Notes: generated from the letters alone by a model not told the origin. A stretch of 64,000 nucleotides of DNA from VXNE01 sp965248075 (GCA_965248075.1 CBDFIL010000003.1:2046001-2110000); one strand, 5' to 3'; positions 26,733 through 35,964 are shown, counted from the first letter of the stretch. Numbers and translations: made by a program.

Positions 26733-28103
26733 ATGGACATCCATCCCGACATCTTCCGCGCCTACGACATCCGCGGCATCGTCGACGAGACCCTGTCCGA
26801 CGACGCCGTGTATCGCATCGGCCGCGCCTTTGCGACCGAGGCGCGCCGCCAGGGCCAGGACCGTATCGCCGTCGGCGGCGACGGGCGCCACTCCACGCCC
26901 CGCTTGCGCGCCGCCCTGACGCGCGGCCTGAACGACGGCGGCTGCCATGTCCTCGATGTCGGTATCGTGCCGACGCCACTGCTGTACTACGCGACCCATG
27001 TGCTCGGTACGGGAACGGGGGTGATGATCACGGGCTCCCACAACCCGGCGGAATACAACGGCCTGAAGATGATGATCGGTGGCCGGACGCTGGCCGGGGA
27101 CGCCATCCAGGCGCTGCGCAAACGCGTCGAGCGAGCCGACTTCTCCTCCGGGCAAGGCCACACCGAGTCCGTGGATCTCATCGACCGCTATATCGAACGC
27201 GTGGCGGGGGACGTTCCCCTGCACCGGCCGCTCAGGATCGTCGTGGACTGTGGCAACGGCGTGGCCGGGGCCGTGGCGCCGGCGCTGTTCGAACGGATGG
27301 GGTGCGAAGTCATCGGGCTCTACACCGAGATCGACGGCGACTTCCCCAACCACCATCCCGACCCCGCCGATCCGGACAACCTCGTCGACCTCGTCGCACA
27401 CGTCGCACGGGAAGGCGCCGATATCGGTCTCGCCTTCGACGGTGACGCGGACCGCCTGGGCGCGGTCACTAACGCCGGAACCATCGTCTGGCCCGACCGC
27501 CTCATGATGCTGTTCGCCCGGGACATGCTCCGACGCAACCCCGGCGCGGCCGTGGTGTACGACGTGAAGTGTTCGCGACGCCTCAAGGAAGTCATCGAGA
27601 TCAGCGGCGGCCAGCCCATCATGAGCCGCACCGGACACTCGCACATCAAGGCGCGGATCCGCGAGACGGGCGCGCTCCTCGGTGGCGAGTTCAGCGGCCA
27701 TCTCTGCTTTGCGGAAGGGTGGTACGGCTTCGACGACGCCCTCTACAGCGGTGCGCGGCTGCTGGCCATCGTGAGCGCCGCCGAAACCACGGTCGAGGCC
27801 CTGTTCGGCGAGTTCCCGGCCACTCTCGTGACCCCCGAGATCAAGGTGCAAACCACCGAGTCCGCCAAGTTCGAGATCGTCGAGCGGCTCGCGGCGTCCG
27901 CGGACTTCGGGGACGGCGACATCACGTCCATCGACGGCATCCGCGTCGACTACCCGGACGGCTTCGGGCTCGTGCGGGCCTCCAACACGAGCCCCGTCCT
28001 GAGCCTGCGCTTCGAGGCGGACACGCCGGAGGCGCTCGACCGCATCCGCACGCGGTTCCAGTCGCAACTCGGCGCCATCGACGCCGACCTGCGTTTCGAG
28101 TGA
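26733..28103 (+). CDS. algC: phosphomannomutase / phosphoglucomutase (AlgC type)
   Basis: Alpha-D-phosphohexomutase of 456 aa interconverting hexose 1- and 6-phosphates for surface polysaccharides. The phosphoserine loop is TGSHNPAEYNG; the metal loop DGDADRLGAV, the sugar loop GGEFSGHLCF and the phosphate-binding RASNTSPVL are intact. The coaBC-(dut)-algC-argB order is pseudomonad-like. Whether it prefers mannose or glucose phosphate cannot be told. Confidence 0.93.
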   Translation: MDIHPDIFRAYDIRGIVDETLSDDAVYRIGRAFATEARRQGQDRIAVGGDGRHSTPRLRAALTRGLNDGGCHVLDVGIVPTPLLYYATHVLGTGTGVMITGSHNPAEYNGLKMMIGGRTLAGDAIQALRKRVERADFSSGQGHTESVDLIDRYIERVAGDVPLHRPLRIVVDCGNGVAGAVAPALFERMGCEVIGLYTEIDGDFPNHHPDPADPDNLVDLVAHVAREGADIGLAFDGDADRLGAVTNAGTIVWPDRLMMLFARDMLRRNPGAAVVYDVKCSRRLKEVIEISGGQPIMSRTGHSHIKARIRETGALLGGEFSGHLCFAEGWYGFDDALYSGARLLAIVSAAETTVEALFGEFPATLVTPEIKVQTTESAKFEIVERLAASADFGDGDITSIDGIRVDYPDGFGLVRASNTSPVLSLRFEADTPEALDRIRTRFQSQLGAIDADLRFE

Positions 28104-28110
28104 CCCCACC

Positions 28111-28986
28111 ATGACCCGCGACACCACCGCCCGCGTCCTGATCGAGGCGCTGCCCTACATCCAGCAGTTCCACGGCTCGACGATCGTCGTCAAGTACGGC
28201 GGCAACGCCATGGTGGACGAGACGTTGAAGCACGCGTTCGCGCGTGACGTCGTCCTGATGAAGCTGGTCGGCATGAACCCCGTCGTCGTGCACGGTGGCG
28301 GCCCGCAGATCGGGGAGCTGCTCGCGAAGCTCGGTATCGAGACCCGTTTCGTCGACGGCATGCGCGTGACCGACTCCGCCACCATGGACGTCGTGCAGAT
28401 GGTGCTCGGCGGGCTCGTCAACAAGGAGATCGTCTCGCTCATCAACGCCGAGGGCGGACGGGCGGTCGGCGTCACCGGCAAGGACGGCGGCCTCATCCAG
28501 GCGCGCCGCCTCAAGCTCACCCGCGAACGACCCGAACTCAAGGCGCCCGAAATCATCGACATCGGCCACGTCGGCGAAGTCGACGCGGTCGACAGCGGCG
28601 TGCTCGACGCGCTGACCGCGCGTAACTTCATCCCGGTGATCGCCCCGATCGGCGTCGGGCCGGACGGCGCTTCCTACAACATCAACGCGGATCTCGTGGC
28701 GAGCGCCGTCGCCGCGCACCTCAAGGCGCACAAGCTGATCCTCCTGACCAACACCCCGGGGATTCTCGACGCCGACGGCAACACGCTCGTCGCCCCGACT
28801 CGCGAGGAGGTCCAGGCGATGATCGCGGCCGGCACGATCGCCGGCGGCATGTTGCCCAAGGCCCGCTGCGCCCTCGACGCCCTGGCGGCCGGCGTCACCC
28901 ACGCGCAGATCATCGACGGGCGCGTGCCGCACGCGATGCTGCTCGAGATATTCACCGACGGCGGCGTCGGCACGCAGATCCGCTGA
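28111..28986 (+). CDS. argB: acetylglutamate kinase
   Basis: Second step of arginine synthesis (291 aa). VVKYGGNAM, VVVHGGGPQIG, the N-acetylglutamate-binding RVTD and NINADLVA, and the C-terminal GGMLPKARCALDALAAGV are diagnostic. An N-terminal helix (about 1-20, RVLIEALPYIQQFHG) is the type found in arginine-inhibitable hexameric enzymes. Convergent with pyrE. Confidence 0.97.
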   Translation: MTRDTTARVLIEALPYIQQFHGSTIVVKYGGNAMVDETLKHAFARDVVLMKLVGMNPVVVHGGGPQIGELLAKLGIETRFVDGMRVTDSATMDVVQMVLGGLVNKEIVSLINAEGGRAVGVTGKDGGLIQARRLKLTRERPELKAPEIIDIGHVGEVDAVDSGVLDALTARNFIPVIAPIGVGPDGASYNINADLVASAVAAHLKAHKLILLTNTPGILDADGNTLVAPTREEVQAMIAAGTIAGGMLPKARCALDALAAGVTHAQIIDGRVPHAMLLEIFTDGGVGTQIR

Positions 28987-28989
28987 ACG

Positions 28990-29010
28990 CGCGGCACTCC
29001 ATTTGCCGCG
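28990..29010. terminator. hairpin between convergent argB and pyrE
   Basis: CGCGGCA, a 7-base loop and TGCCGCG form a perfect 7-bp stem in the 47-bp convergent gap. There is no U-tract, so termination is only suggested by position. Confidence 0.35.
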
Positions 29011-29033
29011 GGAGGGCCGCAGCGCCCCGGCAT

Positions 29034-29678
29034 TCAGTCCACCGCGCAATAGCGGCTGCGATACGACGAGACCTTAGCGAGTTCGTTCCTCCGTTCGGGG
29101 TCGCCTTCCAGCACGCGCACGACGTCCTCCAGGGCCGCAACGCTGCGCACCGGCACGCCCAGGTTGCGTTGCAGCGTCTCGACCGCCGTCGCCGCACCGT
29201 CTGTGCGTTCGCGCCGGTCCATGGCGATCAGGATGCCGGTGACCGCGCCGCCCGCCCCGCGGATCAGTTCGAAAGCATCGCGCTTGGCCGCCCCGTCCGT
29301 GATCGTGTCGTCGACGATGACCACGCGCCGCCCCGCCATCGGACTGCCGACGAGGCGCCCTCCCTCGCCGTGGGTCTTGGCCTCCTTGCGGTTGAACGCC
29401 ACACCGAGGCGTGTGCCGTGGTCCCGCGCCAGGGCGACCGCGGCCGCCACGGCGATGGGGATGCCCTTGTATGCCGGGCCAAACAGCACGTCGGGGGTGT
29501 CCGGCAGCTGCGCAACGAGCGACGCGTACGCCCGGCCAAGGCGATCGAACGCCGCCCCGTGGTCGATGGCGCCCAGGTTGAAGAAGTATGGGCTCAGCCG
29601 TCCGGACTTCAGCCGGAACTCGCCGAACTGCAGCACGTCCTCGGCGATCAGCCAGCGAACGAACGCGTCACGGTCCAT
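29034..29678 (-). CDS. pyrE: orotate phosphoribosyltransferase
   Basis: Pyrimidine synthesis enzyme (214 aa) joining orotate and PRPP. FGEFRLKSGRLSPYFFN, LFGPAYKGIPIA, FNRKEAKTHGEGG (the flexible loop) and the PRPP motif VVIVDDTITDG are present. It is 2 bases after rph, in the same transcript, as in E. coli. Confidence 0.97.
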   Translation of the reverse strand: MDRDAFVRWLIAEDVLQFGEFRLKSGRLSPYFFNLGAIDHGAAFDRLGRAYASLVAQLPDTPDVLFGPAYKGIPIAVAAAVALARDHGTRLGVAFNRKEAKTHGEGGRLVGSPMAGRRVVIVDDTITDGAAKRDAFELIRGAGGAVTGILIAMDRRERTDGAATAVETLQRNLGVPVRSVAALEDVVRVLEGDPERRNELAKVSSYRSRYCAVD

Positions 29679-29680
29679 GG

Positions 29681-30382
29681 TCACATTCCGAGCGCGCGAC
29701 GTTGCTCCAGGAACAGGGCTTCGATGCCGCCCTGCGCCAACGCCAGCATCTCCGAGAGCGTGTCGCCACCGAAGGGCGCCCCTTCGGCCGTTCCCTGGAC
29801 CTCGATGAAACCCTGGCCCTCGATCATCACCACGTTCATGTCCGTGCCGGCGTTGGAGTCCTCGGGGTAGTCCAGGTCGAGCACCGGGACCCCCTGGAAG
29901 ACCCCCACCGATACGGAAGCCACCAGTCCGGCAAACGCCTCCGGCGCCACCGCGTTGAGCGCGTCCACCAGGGCCACGCAGCCACCGGTGATCGATGCGG
30001 TGCGCGTGCCCCCGTCGGCCTGCAGGACGTCGCAATCGATGCGGATGGTGCGTTCGCCCAGCTTGTCGAGGCGCACCGCCGCGCGCAGGGAGCGCCCGAT
30101 CAGGCGCTGGATTTCCACCGTCCGGCCGCCCTGTTTGCCGCGCGCGGCCTCGCGGTCCGTGCGCGTGTGGGTGGAGCCGGGCAGCATGCCGTATTCGGAG
30201 GTGATCCAGCCTCGCCCCGAACCCCGCATGAAGGGCGGAACGCGGTCCTCGACGCTCGCGGTGCACAGCACGCGCGTGTCTCCGAACCCAATCAGCACGG
30301 ACCCGGCAGCGTGTTTCGTGAAACCGCGGACGATCTCGACGTCGCGGAGTTGGCCCGCTTCCCTGCCGCTCGGCCGTAGCAC
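29681..30382 (-). CDS. rph: ribonuclease PH
   Basis: Phosphorolytic 3'-exoribonuclease trimming tRNA precursors (233 aa). RPSGREAGQLR, FTKHAAGSVLIGFGDTRVLCTASVE, RGWITSEYGMLPGSTHTR, GRTVEIQRLIGRSLR and DCDVLQADGGTRTASITGG match E. coli throughout. The GTG at 30382 aligns with the E. coli start; a TTG two codons upstream is possible. Divergent from yicC. Confidence 0.97.
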   Translation of the reverse strand: MLRPSGREAGQLRDVEIVRGFTKHAAGSVLIGFGDTRVLCTASVEDRVPPFMRGSGRGWITSEYGMLPGSTHTRTDREAARGKQGGRTVEIQRLIGRSLRAAVRLDKLGERTIRIDCDVLQADGGTRTASITGGCVALVDALNAVAPEAFAGLVASVSVGVFQGVPVLDLDYPEDSNAGTDMNVVMIEGQGFIEVQGTAEGAPFGGDTLSEMLALAQGGIEALFLEQRRALGM

Positions 30383-30413
30383 TGTCAAGTCCTCTCCCCC
30401 CAAAGAACGGCGA

Positions 30414-30419
30414 ATTATA
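30414..30419 (-). promoter_or_regulatory. candidate -10 for rph-pyrE
   Basis: A perfect TATAAT on the minus strand, 31 bases before the rph GTG in the divergent gap. The -35 position 17-18 bases upstream is poor. Confidence 0.55.
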
Positions 30420-30585
30420 CGCAGGCCCGAGTCGGCTCGGTGTCTTCGGGCGCTGCTCGCCCACATTTCTCACCAGGCCGCTGGTCGGCGTCAAAAAGCT
30501 TTGGGGTTTCAAGAAGTTGACTGCGATGCCGATGATCGTGCCGATTGCGGACTGCGCTGGCCGCGCCCTCGCGGGTCTTGCGGGC

Positions 30586-30591
30586 TAGAAT
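30586..30591 (+). promoter_or_regulatory. candidate -10, possible leaderless start of yicC
   Basis: TAGAAT is separated from the yicC ATG by 7 bases, which is the usual distance from a -10 box to the transcription start. No Shine-Dalgarno is seen before the ATG. Confidence 0.4.
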
Positions 30592-30598
30592 CCCGACC

Positions 30599-31453
30599 AT
30601 GATTTCCAGCATGACCGCGTTCGGGCGGTGCGAGTCGGCCGCCCTCTCGTGGGAAGTCCGTTCCGTCAACCACCGCTTCCTGGAGGTGAGTTTCCGGCTC
30701 CCGGAAGGGCTCCGGCTCATCGAACCGGCGCTGCGCGACCTCGCCCGACAGGCCCTCGGCAGAGGGAAAGTGGACGCCACGATGCGTCTCGTGGAGGCCG
30801 ACGCCGGCTTCTCCATCGACATCAACCGCCCGGTCCTGCTGAGACTCCTGGCCACCCTCGAGCAGGTGCGGCGCGACGCGCCGGAAATCGGCCATCCGGA
30901 CCCACTCGAACTCCTCCGCTGGCCGGGCGTGCTCAATAGCGGACCGGACGACCGGGCCGCAGCACTCGAAGCGGACGCCCGGTCCGGTTTCGAGGCGGCG
31001 TTACAGCAACTCGTCGCGCATCGGCAGAGGGAGGGCGCCGGCATCGACGCGATCCTGCGCAGCAAGCTCGAAGAGGTGCAATCCCTGGTGGCCGAACTCC
31101 GCACCCTGACGGCCTCGCTCGCCGGCGTGATTCGCGATCGGCTGCAGCACCGGATCGCCGAGCTGGTCGAACAGATGGACCCGGGCCGGTTCGAGCAGGA
31201 AGTCGCGCTCCTCGCGCAACGGGCCGACGTGGCCGAAGAACTCGATCGTCTGTTGCTGCACGCACAGGGCTGCCGCGAAAGCCTGGCCGCCGAGGGGCCG
31301 CAGGGTCGGCGCCTGGACTTCCTGATGCAGGAGCTGACACGGGAGGCGAACACCCTGGCATCGAAGTCTGTGCTCCCCGAGTGCTCGCGCCGCGCGGTCG
31401 AGCTGAAGGTCGTCATCGACCAGATGCGCGAACAGGTCCAGAACGTCGAGTGA
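30599..31453 (+). CDS. yicC: YicC family endoribonuclease-like protein
   Basis: A 284-aa YicC protein. The family has been linked to RNA cleavage and small-RNA turnover in E. coli. It starts MISSMTAFGR, has EVRSVNHRFLEVSFRLPEGLR, and ends with the DUF1732 block GRRLDFLMQELTREANTLASKS...AVELKVVIDQMREQVQNVE. Stop overlaps the gmk start (GTGA). Confidence 0.94.
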   Translation: MISSMTAFGRCESAALSWEVRSVNHRFLEVSFRLPEGLRLIEPALRDLARQALGRGKVDATMRLVEADAGFSIDINRPVLLRLLATLEQVRRDAPEIGHPDPLELLRWPGVLNSGPDDRAAALEADARSGFEAALQQLVAHRQREGAGIDAILRSKLEEVQSLVAELRTLTASLAGVIRDRLQHRIAELVEQMDPGRFEQEVALLAQRADVAEELDRLLLHAQGCRESLAAEGPQGRRLDFLMQELTREANTLASKSVLPECSRRAVELKVVIDQMREQVQNVE

Positions 31454-32079
31454 GCGGGTTGCTCATCGTGGTCTCGGCCCCCTCCGGCGCCGGCAAGACG
31501 AGCCTCGTCAGGGCGCTGCTCCACCGCGACCCCTTGCTCGAAGTGTCCGTCTCCTGCACCACCCGCCCGAAGCGAGCGGCCGAGGTGGACGGGCAGGACT
31601 ACCACTTCGTGGACCGTGCGACGTTCGACACGATGGCCGCGACCGGCGAGTTCCTCGAACACGCCACGAACTTCGGATACGCGTACGGTACGTCGCGCAC
31701 CAAGGTGCTGGAGGCCCTGGAGCGCGGCCGCGACGTGGTGCTCGAGATCGACTGGCAGGGCGCGGCGCAGGTCCGTTCGCGCTTCGAACGCGCGATCGAC
31801 ATCTTCGTGCTGCCACCCTCACGGGCGACCCTGCGCACGCGGCTCGAAGGGCGCGGGCAGGACGGCCCCGACGTGATCGAACGGCGGATGCGCCAGGCCG
31901 TCGACGACATGTCGCATTGCGCGGAGTTCGACTACGCCATCGTCAACGACGACTTCGAAGACGCCCTGGCCGCACTTGCCGCCATCGTCGAGGCGGAGCG
32001 ACGCGGCCAGCGGGCGGAGGTGCCCGACCTGGCCGGCTTGCTAGCGGAACTGCTCGCCGGCCGAAACGCCGGCGCGTGA
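31450..32079 (+). CDS. gmk: guanylate kinase
   Basis: Phosphorylates GMP to GDP (209 aa). P-loop SAPSGAGKTSL, the GMP-binding SCTTRPKRAAEVDGQDYHFV, FLEHATNFGYAYGTS and LEIDWQGAAQV are canonical. GTG start overlaps the yicC stop. rpoZ normally follows at once; here a receptor remnant intervenes. Confidence 0.97.
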   Translation: MSGLLIVVSAPSGAGKTSLVRALLHRDPLLEVSVSCTTRPKRAAEVDGQDYHFVDRATFDTMAATGEFLEHATNFGYAYGTSRTKVLEALERGRDVVLEIDWQGAAQVRSRFERAIDIFVLPPSRATLRTRLEGRGQDGPDVIERRMRQAVDDMSHCAEFDYAIVNDDFEDALAALAAIVEAERRGQRAEVPDLAGLLAELLAGRNAGA

Positions 32080-32080
32080 G

Positions 32081-32113
32081 GTGTACGGGACGCCCTTGTG
32101 GCATCCCGTCTCG
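32081..32113. repeat. degenerate type 2 hairpin repeat after gmk
   Basis: The 33-base stretch aligns along its length with the type 2 unit at 17021-17053, sharing CCTTG and the flanking CCCGT. The outer stem ACGGGA / TCCCGT is kept. It lies at the convergent junction of gmk and the TonB-receptor remnant. Confidence 0.6.
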
Positions 32114-32121
32114 AATTCACG

Positions 32122-33237
32122 TCATCCCCGGGCGGATGTACGCATGGCCTCATGGATATCGGAGAGGTCCCGGACTACGAGTGTTTCCTCGAAGGTAATC
32201 GGGTCAAAGGTGTTGTCGACGACCGTGAACTCGTCATAGTCGCCATCGAGATACCCGTAGGTTCCGGTGATGAACCAGCCCTCGGCCGGAGTGGCGAGCA
32301 GTTCCAGTTCATAGCCCTCGAGCGTGGCCGCCTGGGCGTTGATCTGGTCCGCGATTGGCTGACCGTCGACGACGCGACCGATCGTGATCTGTCGGTTCTC
32401 GTAGTCGTTCTGGAAGATCGTCGCGTTCAACTGCAACCGGCGTTCGAACCACTGCGACTTCATCCCGAGCTCCCAGTTGTCCGATATCTCCGGCGCGTAG
32501 GGACGCATGCGGGGATCGCCGTTCATCCCGCCCGAGCTGTAGCCCCGCGAGAAGCTCAGGTACGCCATCACGTCGTCGGTGAACGCATAGTTGACGATCA
32601 CGCGCGGCGTAGACTGGCTGAAGGAGACCTCCTCCTTGCAGTAGCTGAGCAGGGCCAGTCCGTCCGGGCCGATGTTGCCGGGGCACGCGTAGAACAGGTC
32701 GAACTCGAAGTCCGAGGTCCACTGGGAGCGCTTGAACTGGCGCGTGTCCCTCGTCCACCGCCAACCGGCCGTGACCGACCACGCGTCCGTGATGTCCAGG
32801 GTCCCTGCGGCGAAGACCGCCCAGGACTTGTTCGTGGCGTCCGTCTGCTGGCGCCGGCTGACGTTCTCCCGGGCTCTGAGCGCTATGGGACCGAACGCCT
32901 CCCACAACGGCGCCTCGGACAAGTCTTCAGGCGGTGTCAGACCGCGCATGAAGGCTATCCGGGCCCTCCCCATCGCGTTCTCGGTGAAACCGTACAGCCC
33001 GGTGACCCAGGCCATCCGGTCGGAGAAGGCGGTACCCTCGAGGCGAAACTCCTGGGAGAGCTGGTCATACGGGGAATGCTCGTCCGCCAGCACCTCGAGG
33101 TGGTAGGAGGGTCCCGCTCGACGGGAATGCCGATCAGAGTCGGGCCCACCGGTTCGCGTAAACCGTCCAAACCCGCCTTTGGGACACCCACAACGCGTCA
33201 CGGGCGGAAGATTGGAGAGCGACGCCGTGGCTGTCAA
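32122..33237 (-). pseudogene. TonB-dependent receptor remnant (middle of beta-barrel only)
   Basis: The 371-codon frame encodes outer-membrane barrel sequence: QLSQEFRLEGTAFSDRMAWVTGLYGF, WSVTAGWRWTRDTRQF, MAYLSFSRGYSSGGMNGD, NWELGMKSQWFERRLQLNATIFQNDYENRQI and WFITGTYGYLDGDYD. The plug domain, signal peptide and TonB box are missing at the N-terminus and the last barrel strands and terminal aromatic residue are missing at the C-terminus, so it cannot make a working receptor (full-length ones are 700-900 aa). The first 40 codons look unrelated. It lies between gmk and rpoZ, which are neighbours in other genomes. The barrel type resembles unclassified siderophore/vitamin-like receptors; ligand unknown. 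Confidence 0.85.
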
Positions 33238-33288
33238 GAGACCGTGCGCGCCTGGAGCGCGCCTGGCGAGGGCCAGGCGGGGCCTGGC

Positions 33289-33313
33289 GCGCCACCAAAA
33301 TCGTCGCCCTGGC
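33289..33313. repeat. short dispersed repeat, copy 1, in the 245-base gap before rpoZ
   Basis: This 25-base stretch matches 42648-42672 at 22 of 25 positions (GCGCCACCAAA..., then TCGCCCTGGC). The rest of 33240-33440 holds GC-rich sequence with no gene. A GGGACACCCAC word at 33181-33191 is the core of the transposase-linked repeat at 40.3 kb. Confidence 0.45.
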
Positions 33314-33441
33314 CGCCGGCGCGAGGCCCAGGCTCAGTCGGGCATTTCACCCACCCACCGCGGCCGGCGCGGTCCGCCTGCCCGCGCCCAACGCGCACGG
33401 AACGCGCACGGCGTCCCGTGTTTCCTCCCGCCCCCATGCGG

Positions 33442-33447
33442 TAAAAT
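33442..33447 (+). promoter_or_regulatory. candidate -10 for rpoZ-spoT
   Basis: TAAAAT in an otherwise GC-rich stretch, 35 bases before the rpoZ ATG. No good -35. Confidence 0.45.
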
Positions 33448-33482
33448 ACGGGCGACCCTTCCACAAAAAACGGATTCCTCAC

Positions 33483-33791
33483 ATGGCTCGCGTCACCGTT
33501 CAGGACTGCCTCGAACACGTCGACAACCGCTTCGAACTCGTCATGGTGGCGAGCAAACGTGCACGCCAGATCTCCCGCCTCGGCGCGGATCCGCTGGTGG
33601 CCGTGGAGAACGACAAGCCCACCGTCCTGGCGCTGCGCGAGATCGCCGAAGGCCTGATCACCGACGAAGTCCTTGACGCGCCGGAGATCACGGTTGACGA
33701 TGTTGATTTTGAGGGGATCGAAAGGCTGGGCAGCATCGGCAAGATCGCGATGCCCTTCGACTTGGGAGATGACCCAACTAGCCACATTTGA
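33483..33791 (+). CDS. rpoZ: RNA polymerase omega subunit
   Basis: Assembly subunit of RNA polymerase (102 aa). MARVTVQDCLEHVDNRFELVMVASKRARQI and DKPTVLALREIAEGLI are canonical. The 3' end overlaps spoT by 23 bases, so the two are translated from one message. Confidence 0.97.
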   Translation: MARVTVQDCLEHVDNRFELVMVASKRARQISRLGADPLVAVENDKPTVLALREIAEGLITDEVLDAPEITVDDVDFEGIERLGSIGKIAMPFDLGDDPTSHI

Positions 33792-35964
33792 GTCGTATTT
33801 CCAGACTCGCCTCGCCGCCGCCGCGTCCCGCGATGCGGTCGCCGCACCCGCAACGTTCGAGACCCTAGCCGACTCGCTCGCAAGCTACCTGTCGGAGGCG
33901 CAGGTTCGGCGCGTCCAGCGCGCCTACGAGTTCGCACGCGCCGCCCACGAAGGCCAGCTGCGCCGCACCGGGCACAAGTACATCACCCACCCCCTCGCCG
34001 TCGCCCAGATCCTGGCCGAGATGCGCATGGACCATCGCTCCGTGGCGGCCGCCCTCCTGCACGACGTGCTCGAGGACACGGGCGCCACGAAGCGTAAGCT
34101 CGAGAGCGTCTTCGGCAAGGAAGTCGCCCAGATCGTCGACGGCGTCAGCAAGCTCGCCACCATCTTCAAGACCAACGAGCAGGCCCAGGCCGAGAACTTC
34201 CAGAAGATGGCCATGGCGACCGCGAGCGACCTGCGCGTCATCCTGGTGAAGCTCGCCGACCGGCTGCACAACATGCGCACACTGGGGGTGATGCCCCTCG
34301 AGAAACGCCGCCGCATCGCGCGCGAGACCCTCGACCTCTACGCGCCCATCGCCAATCGTCTCGGCATGCACAACCTGCGCGTCGAGCTGGAGGAACTCGG
34401 CTTCGAGTCTCTCTACCCCTTGCGCGCCGACCGGCTGCGCCGCGCGGTGGCCGCTGCCCGCGGCAACCGCAAGGCGCTGATGGACGAACTGGCGAGGTCC
34501 ATCGAAGGGGCGCTCCGCCGCGAGGGCATCAACGCCTCGGTCCACGGCCGCGAGAAGCACCTCTACTCCATCTATATGAAGATGAAGACGCAGCGCAAGT
34601 CGTTCGCCGAGATCATGGACGTCTTCGGCGTGCGGATCATCGTCGACCAGGTGGACACCTGCTATCGAGCGCTCGGTGTGGTGCACAACCTGTACAAGCC
34701 GGTGCTCGCCCGGTTCAAGGACTACGTCGCCATCCCCAAGGCGAACGGCTACCAGTCCCTGCACACGACCCTGTTCGGCATGCATGGCGTGCCCATCGAG
34801 GCGCAGATTCGCACTCGCCAGATGGACACCGTGGCGGACCACGGCATCGCCGGACACTGGCTCTACAAGTCCGGCAAGGCTTCGTTCAAGGGCGGCGAGG
34901 CGCGAGCCCGGCAATGGGTCAAGGACGTGCTCGACCTGCAGCGGCGGGCCGGGGACTCCCTGGAGTTCCTCGAGAACCTGAAGATCGACCTCTTCCCCGA
35001 CGAGGTGTACGTCTTCACACCCAAGGGCCAGATCCTTGAGTTGCCGCGCGGCTCCTGCGCGATCGACTTCGCCTATGCGGTCCATACCGACATCGGCAAT
35101 CACTGCGTCGCCTGCCGGGTGGACCGCTCGCTGGCACCGCTCTCGCGCCAGCTCGAGAGCGGTCAGTCCGTCGAGATCATCACCAACGACTACGCGCGCC
35201 CGAGTCCCGACTGGTTGACGTTCACCGTCTCCGGTCGAGCCCGCTCCGCCATTCGACAGGCGCTCAAGACGCAGCAGCGCTCGGAGTCCATCGTGCTCGG
35301 CCGGCGGCTCCTGAACCGCTCGCTGGCGAACGCGAACACGTCCATCAACGACCTCGACTTCCGCCGGTTGCGCAAGGTATTTCGGGAATTCGGGGTCCGG
35401 CGGCTGGACGACCTCCTGGCCGAGATCGGCCTCGGCAACCGGATGGCCTACGTCGTGGCGCAACGGCTGCTGGCCGCCGACAACCCGGACTACGAAGCCG
35501 TCGACATCCAGGAAGGCGGCCCGGTCGCGATCCGCGGCGGTGAGGGACTCGTCATCAACTACGCCCGCTGCTGCGGACCGGTCCCGGGGGACGCCGTCAT
35601 CGGCCACATGACGCCGGAACGCGGCTTCGTCGTCCACGTGGAGACGTGCCACAACCTCGAGGAAGTGCGGCGTCGCACGCCGAACGCGATCATCCCGGCG
35701 CGCTGGGCGGACGCGACGGCGCGAGAGTTCGACACGATGCTGTTGCTCACGGTGAACCGCCGCAAGGGAGCCATCGCCGAGGTGGCCGCGTCGGTCAACG
35801 ACAGCGGCGCCGGCATCAACAATATCCAGGTCGACGAGCGCAACGCGGAACTGTCAAGCGTGACCGTGGACCTGTCCGTCTCCGATCAGCCACATCTCGC
35901 GCGAGTCATGCAGCGGCTGCAGGCCATCACGACCGTGCAGAGCGTGCGCCGCGCGGCGGCCTGA
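33769..35964 (+). CDS. spoT: bifunctional (p)ppGpp synthetase/hydrolase
   Basis: Stringent-response alarmone enzyme (731 aa). The hydrolase HD domain is intact (RTGHKYITHPLAVAQI ... LLHDVLEDT ... LADRLHNMRTL), so it can degrade ppGpp; a synthetase domain (KMKTQRKSFAEIMDVFGVRIIV, KDYVAIPKANGYQSLHTT), a TGS domain (VYVFTPKGQILELPRGSCAIDFAYAVHTDIG), a helical/zinc-finger-like region with NYARCCGPVPGD and a C-terminal ACT domain follow. ATG 33769 fits the length of the family. Confidence 0.97.
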   Translation: MTQLATFESYFQTRLAAAASRDAVAAPATFETLADSLASYLSEAQVRRVQRAYEFARAAHEGQLRRTGHKYITHPLAVAQILAEMRMDHRSVAAALLHDVLEDTGATKRKLESVFGKEVAQIVDGVSKLATIFKTNEQAQAENFQKMAMATASDLRVILVKLADRLHNMRTLGVMPLEKRRRIARETLDLYAPIANRLGMHNLRVELEELGFESLYPLRADRLRRAVAAARGNRKALMDELARSIEGALRREGINASVHGREKHLYSIYMKMKTQRKSFAEIMDVFGVRIIVDQVDTCYRALGVVHNLYKPVLARFKDYVAIPKANGYQSLHTTLFGMHGVPIEAQIRTRQMDTVADHGIAGHWLYKSGKASFKGGEARARQWVKDVLDLQRRAGDSLEFLENLKIDLFPDEVYVFTPKGQILELPRGSCAIDFAYAVHTDIGNHCVACRVDRSLAPLSRQLESGQSVEIITNDYARPSPDWLTFTVSGRARSAIRQALKTQQRSESIVLGRRLLNRSLANANTSINDLDFRRLRKVFREFGVRRLDDLLAEIGLGNRMAYVVAQRLLAADNPDYEAVDIQEGGPVAIRGGEGLVINYARCCGPVPGDAVIGHMTPERGFVVHVETCHNLEEVRRRTPNAIIPARWADATAREFDTMLLLTVNRRKGAIAEVAASVNDSGAGINNIQVDERNAELSSVTVDLSVSDQPHLARVMQRLQAITTVQSVRRAAA

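Noticed and set aside
30517..30522. TTGACT as -35 for yicC
   Set aside because: No -10 at 16-18 bases; the TAGAAT box is 63 bases away.
32081..32113. Rho-independent terminator of gmk
   Set aside because: The stem is imperfect and has no U-run; it aligns better with the dispersed repeat.
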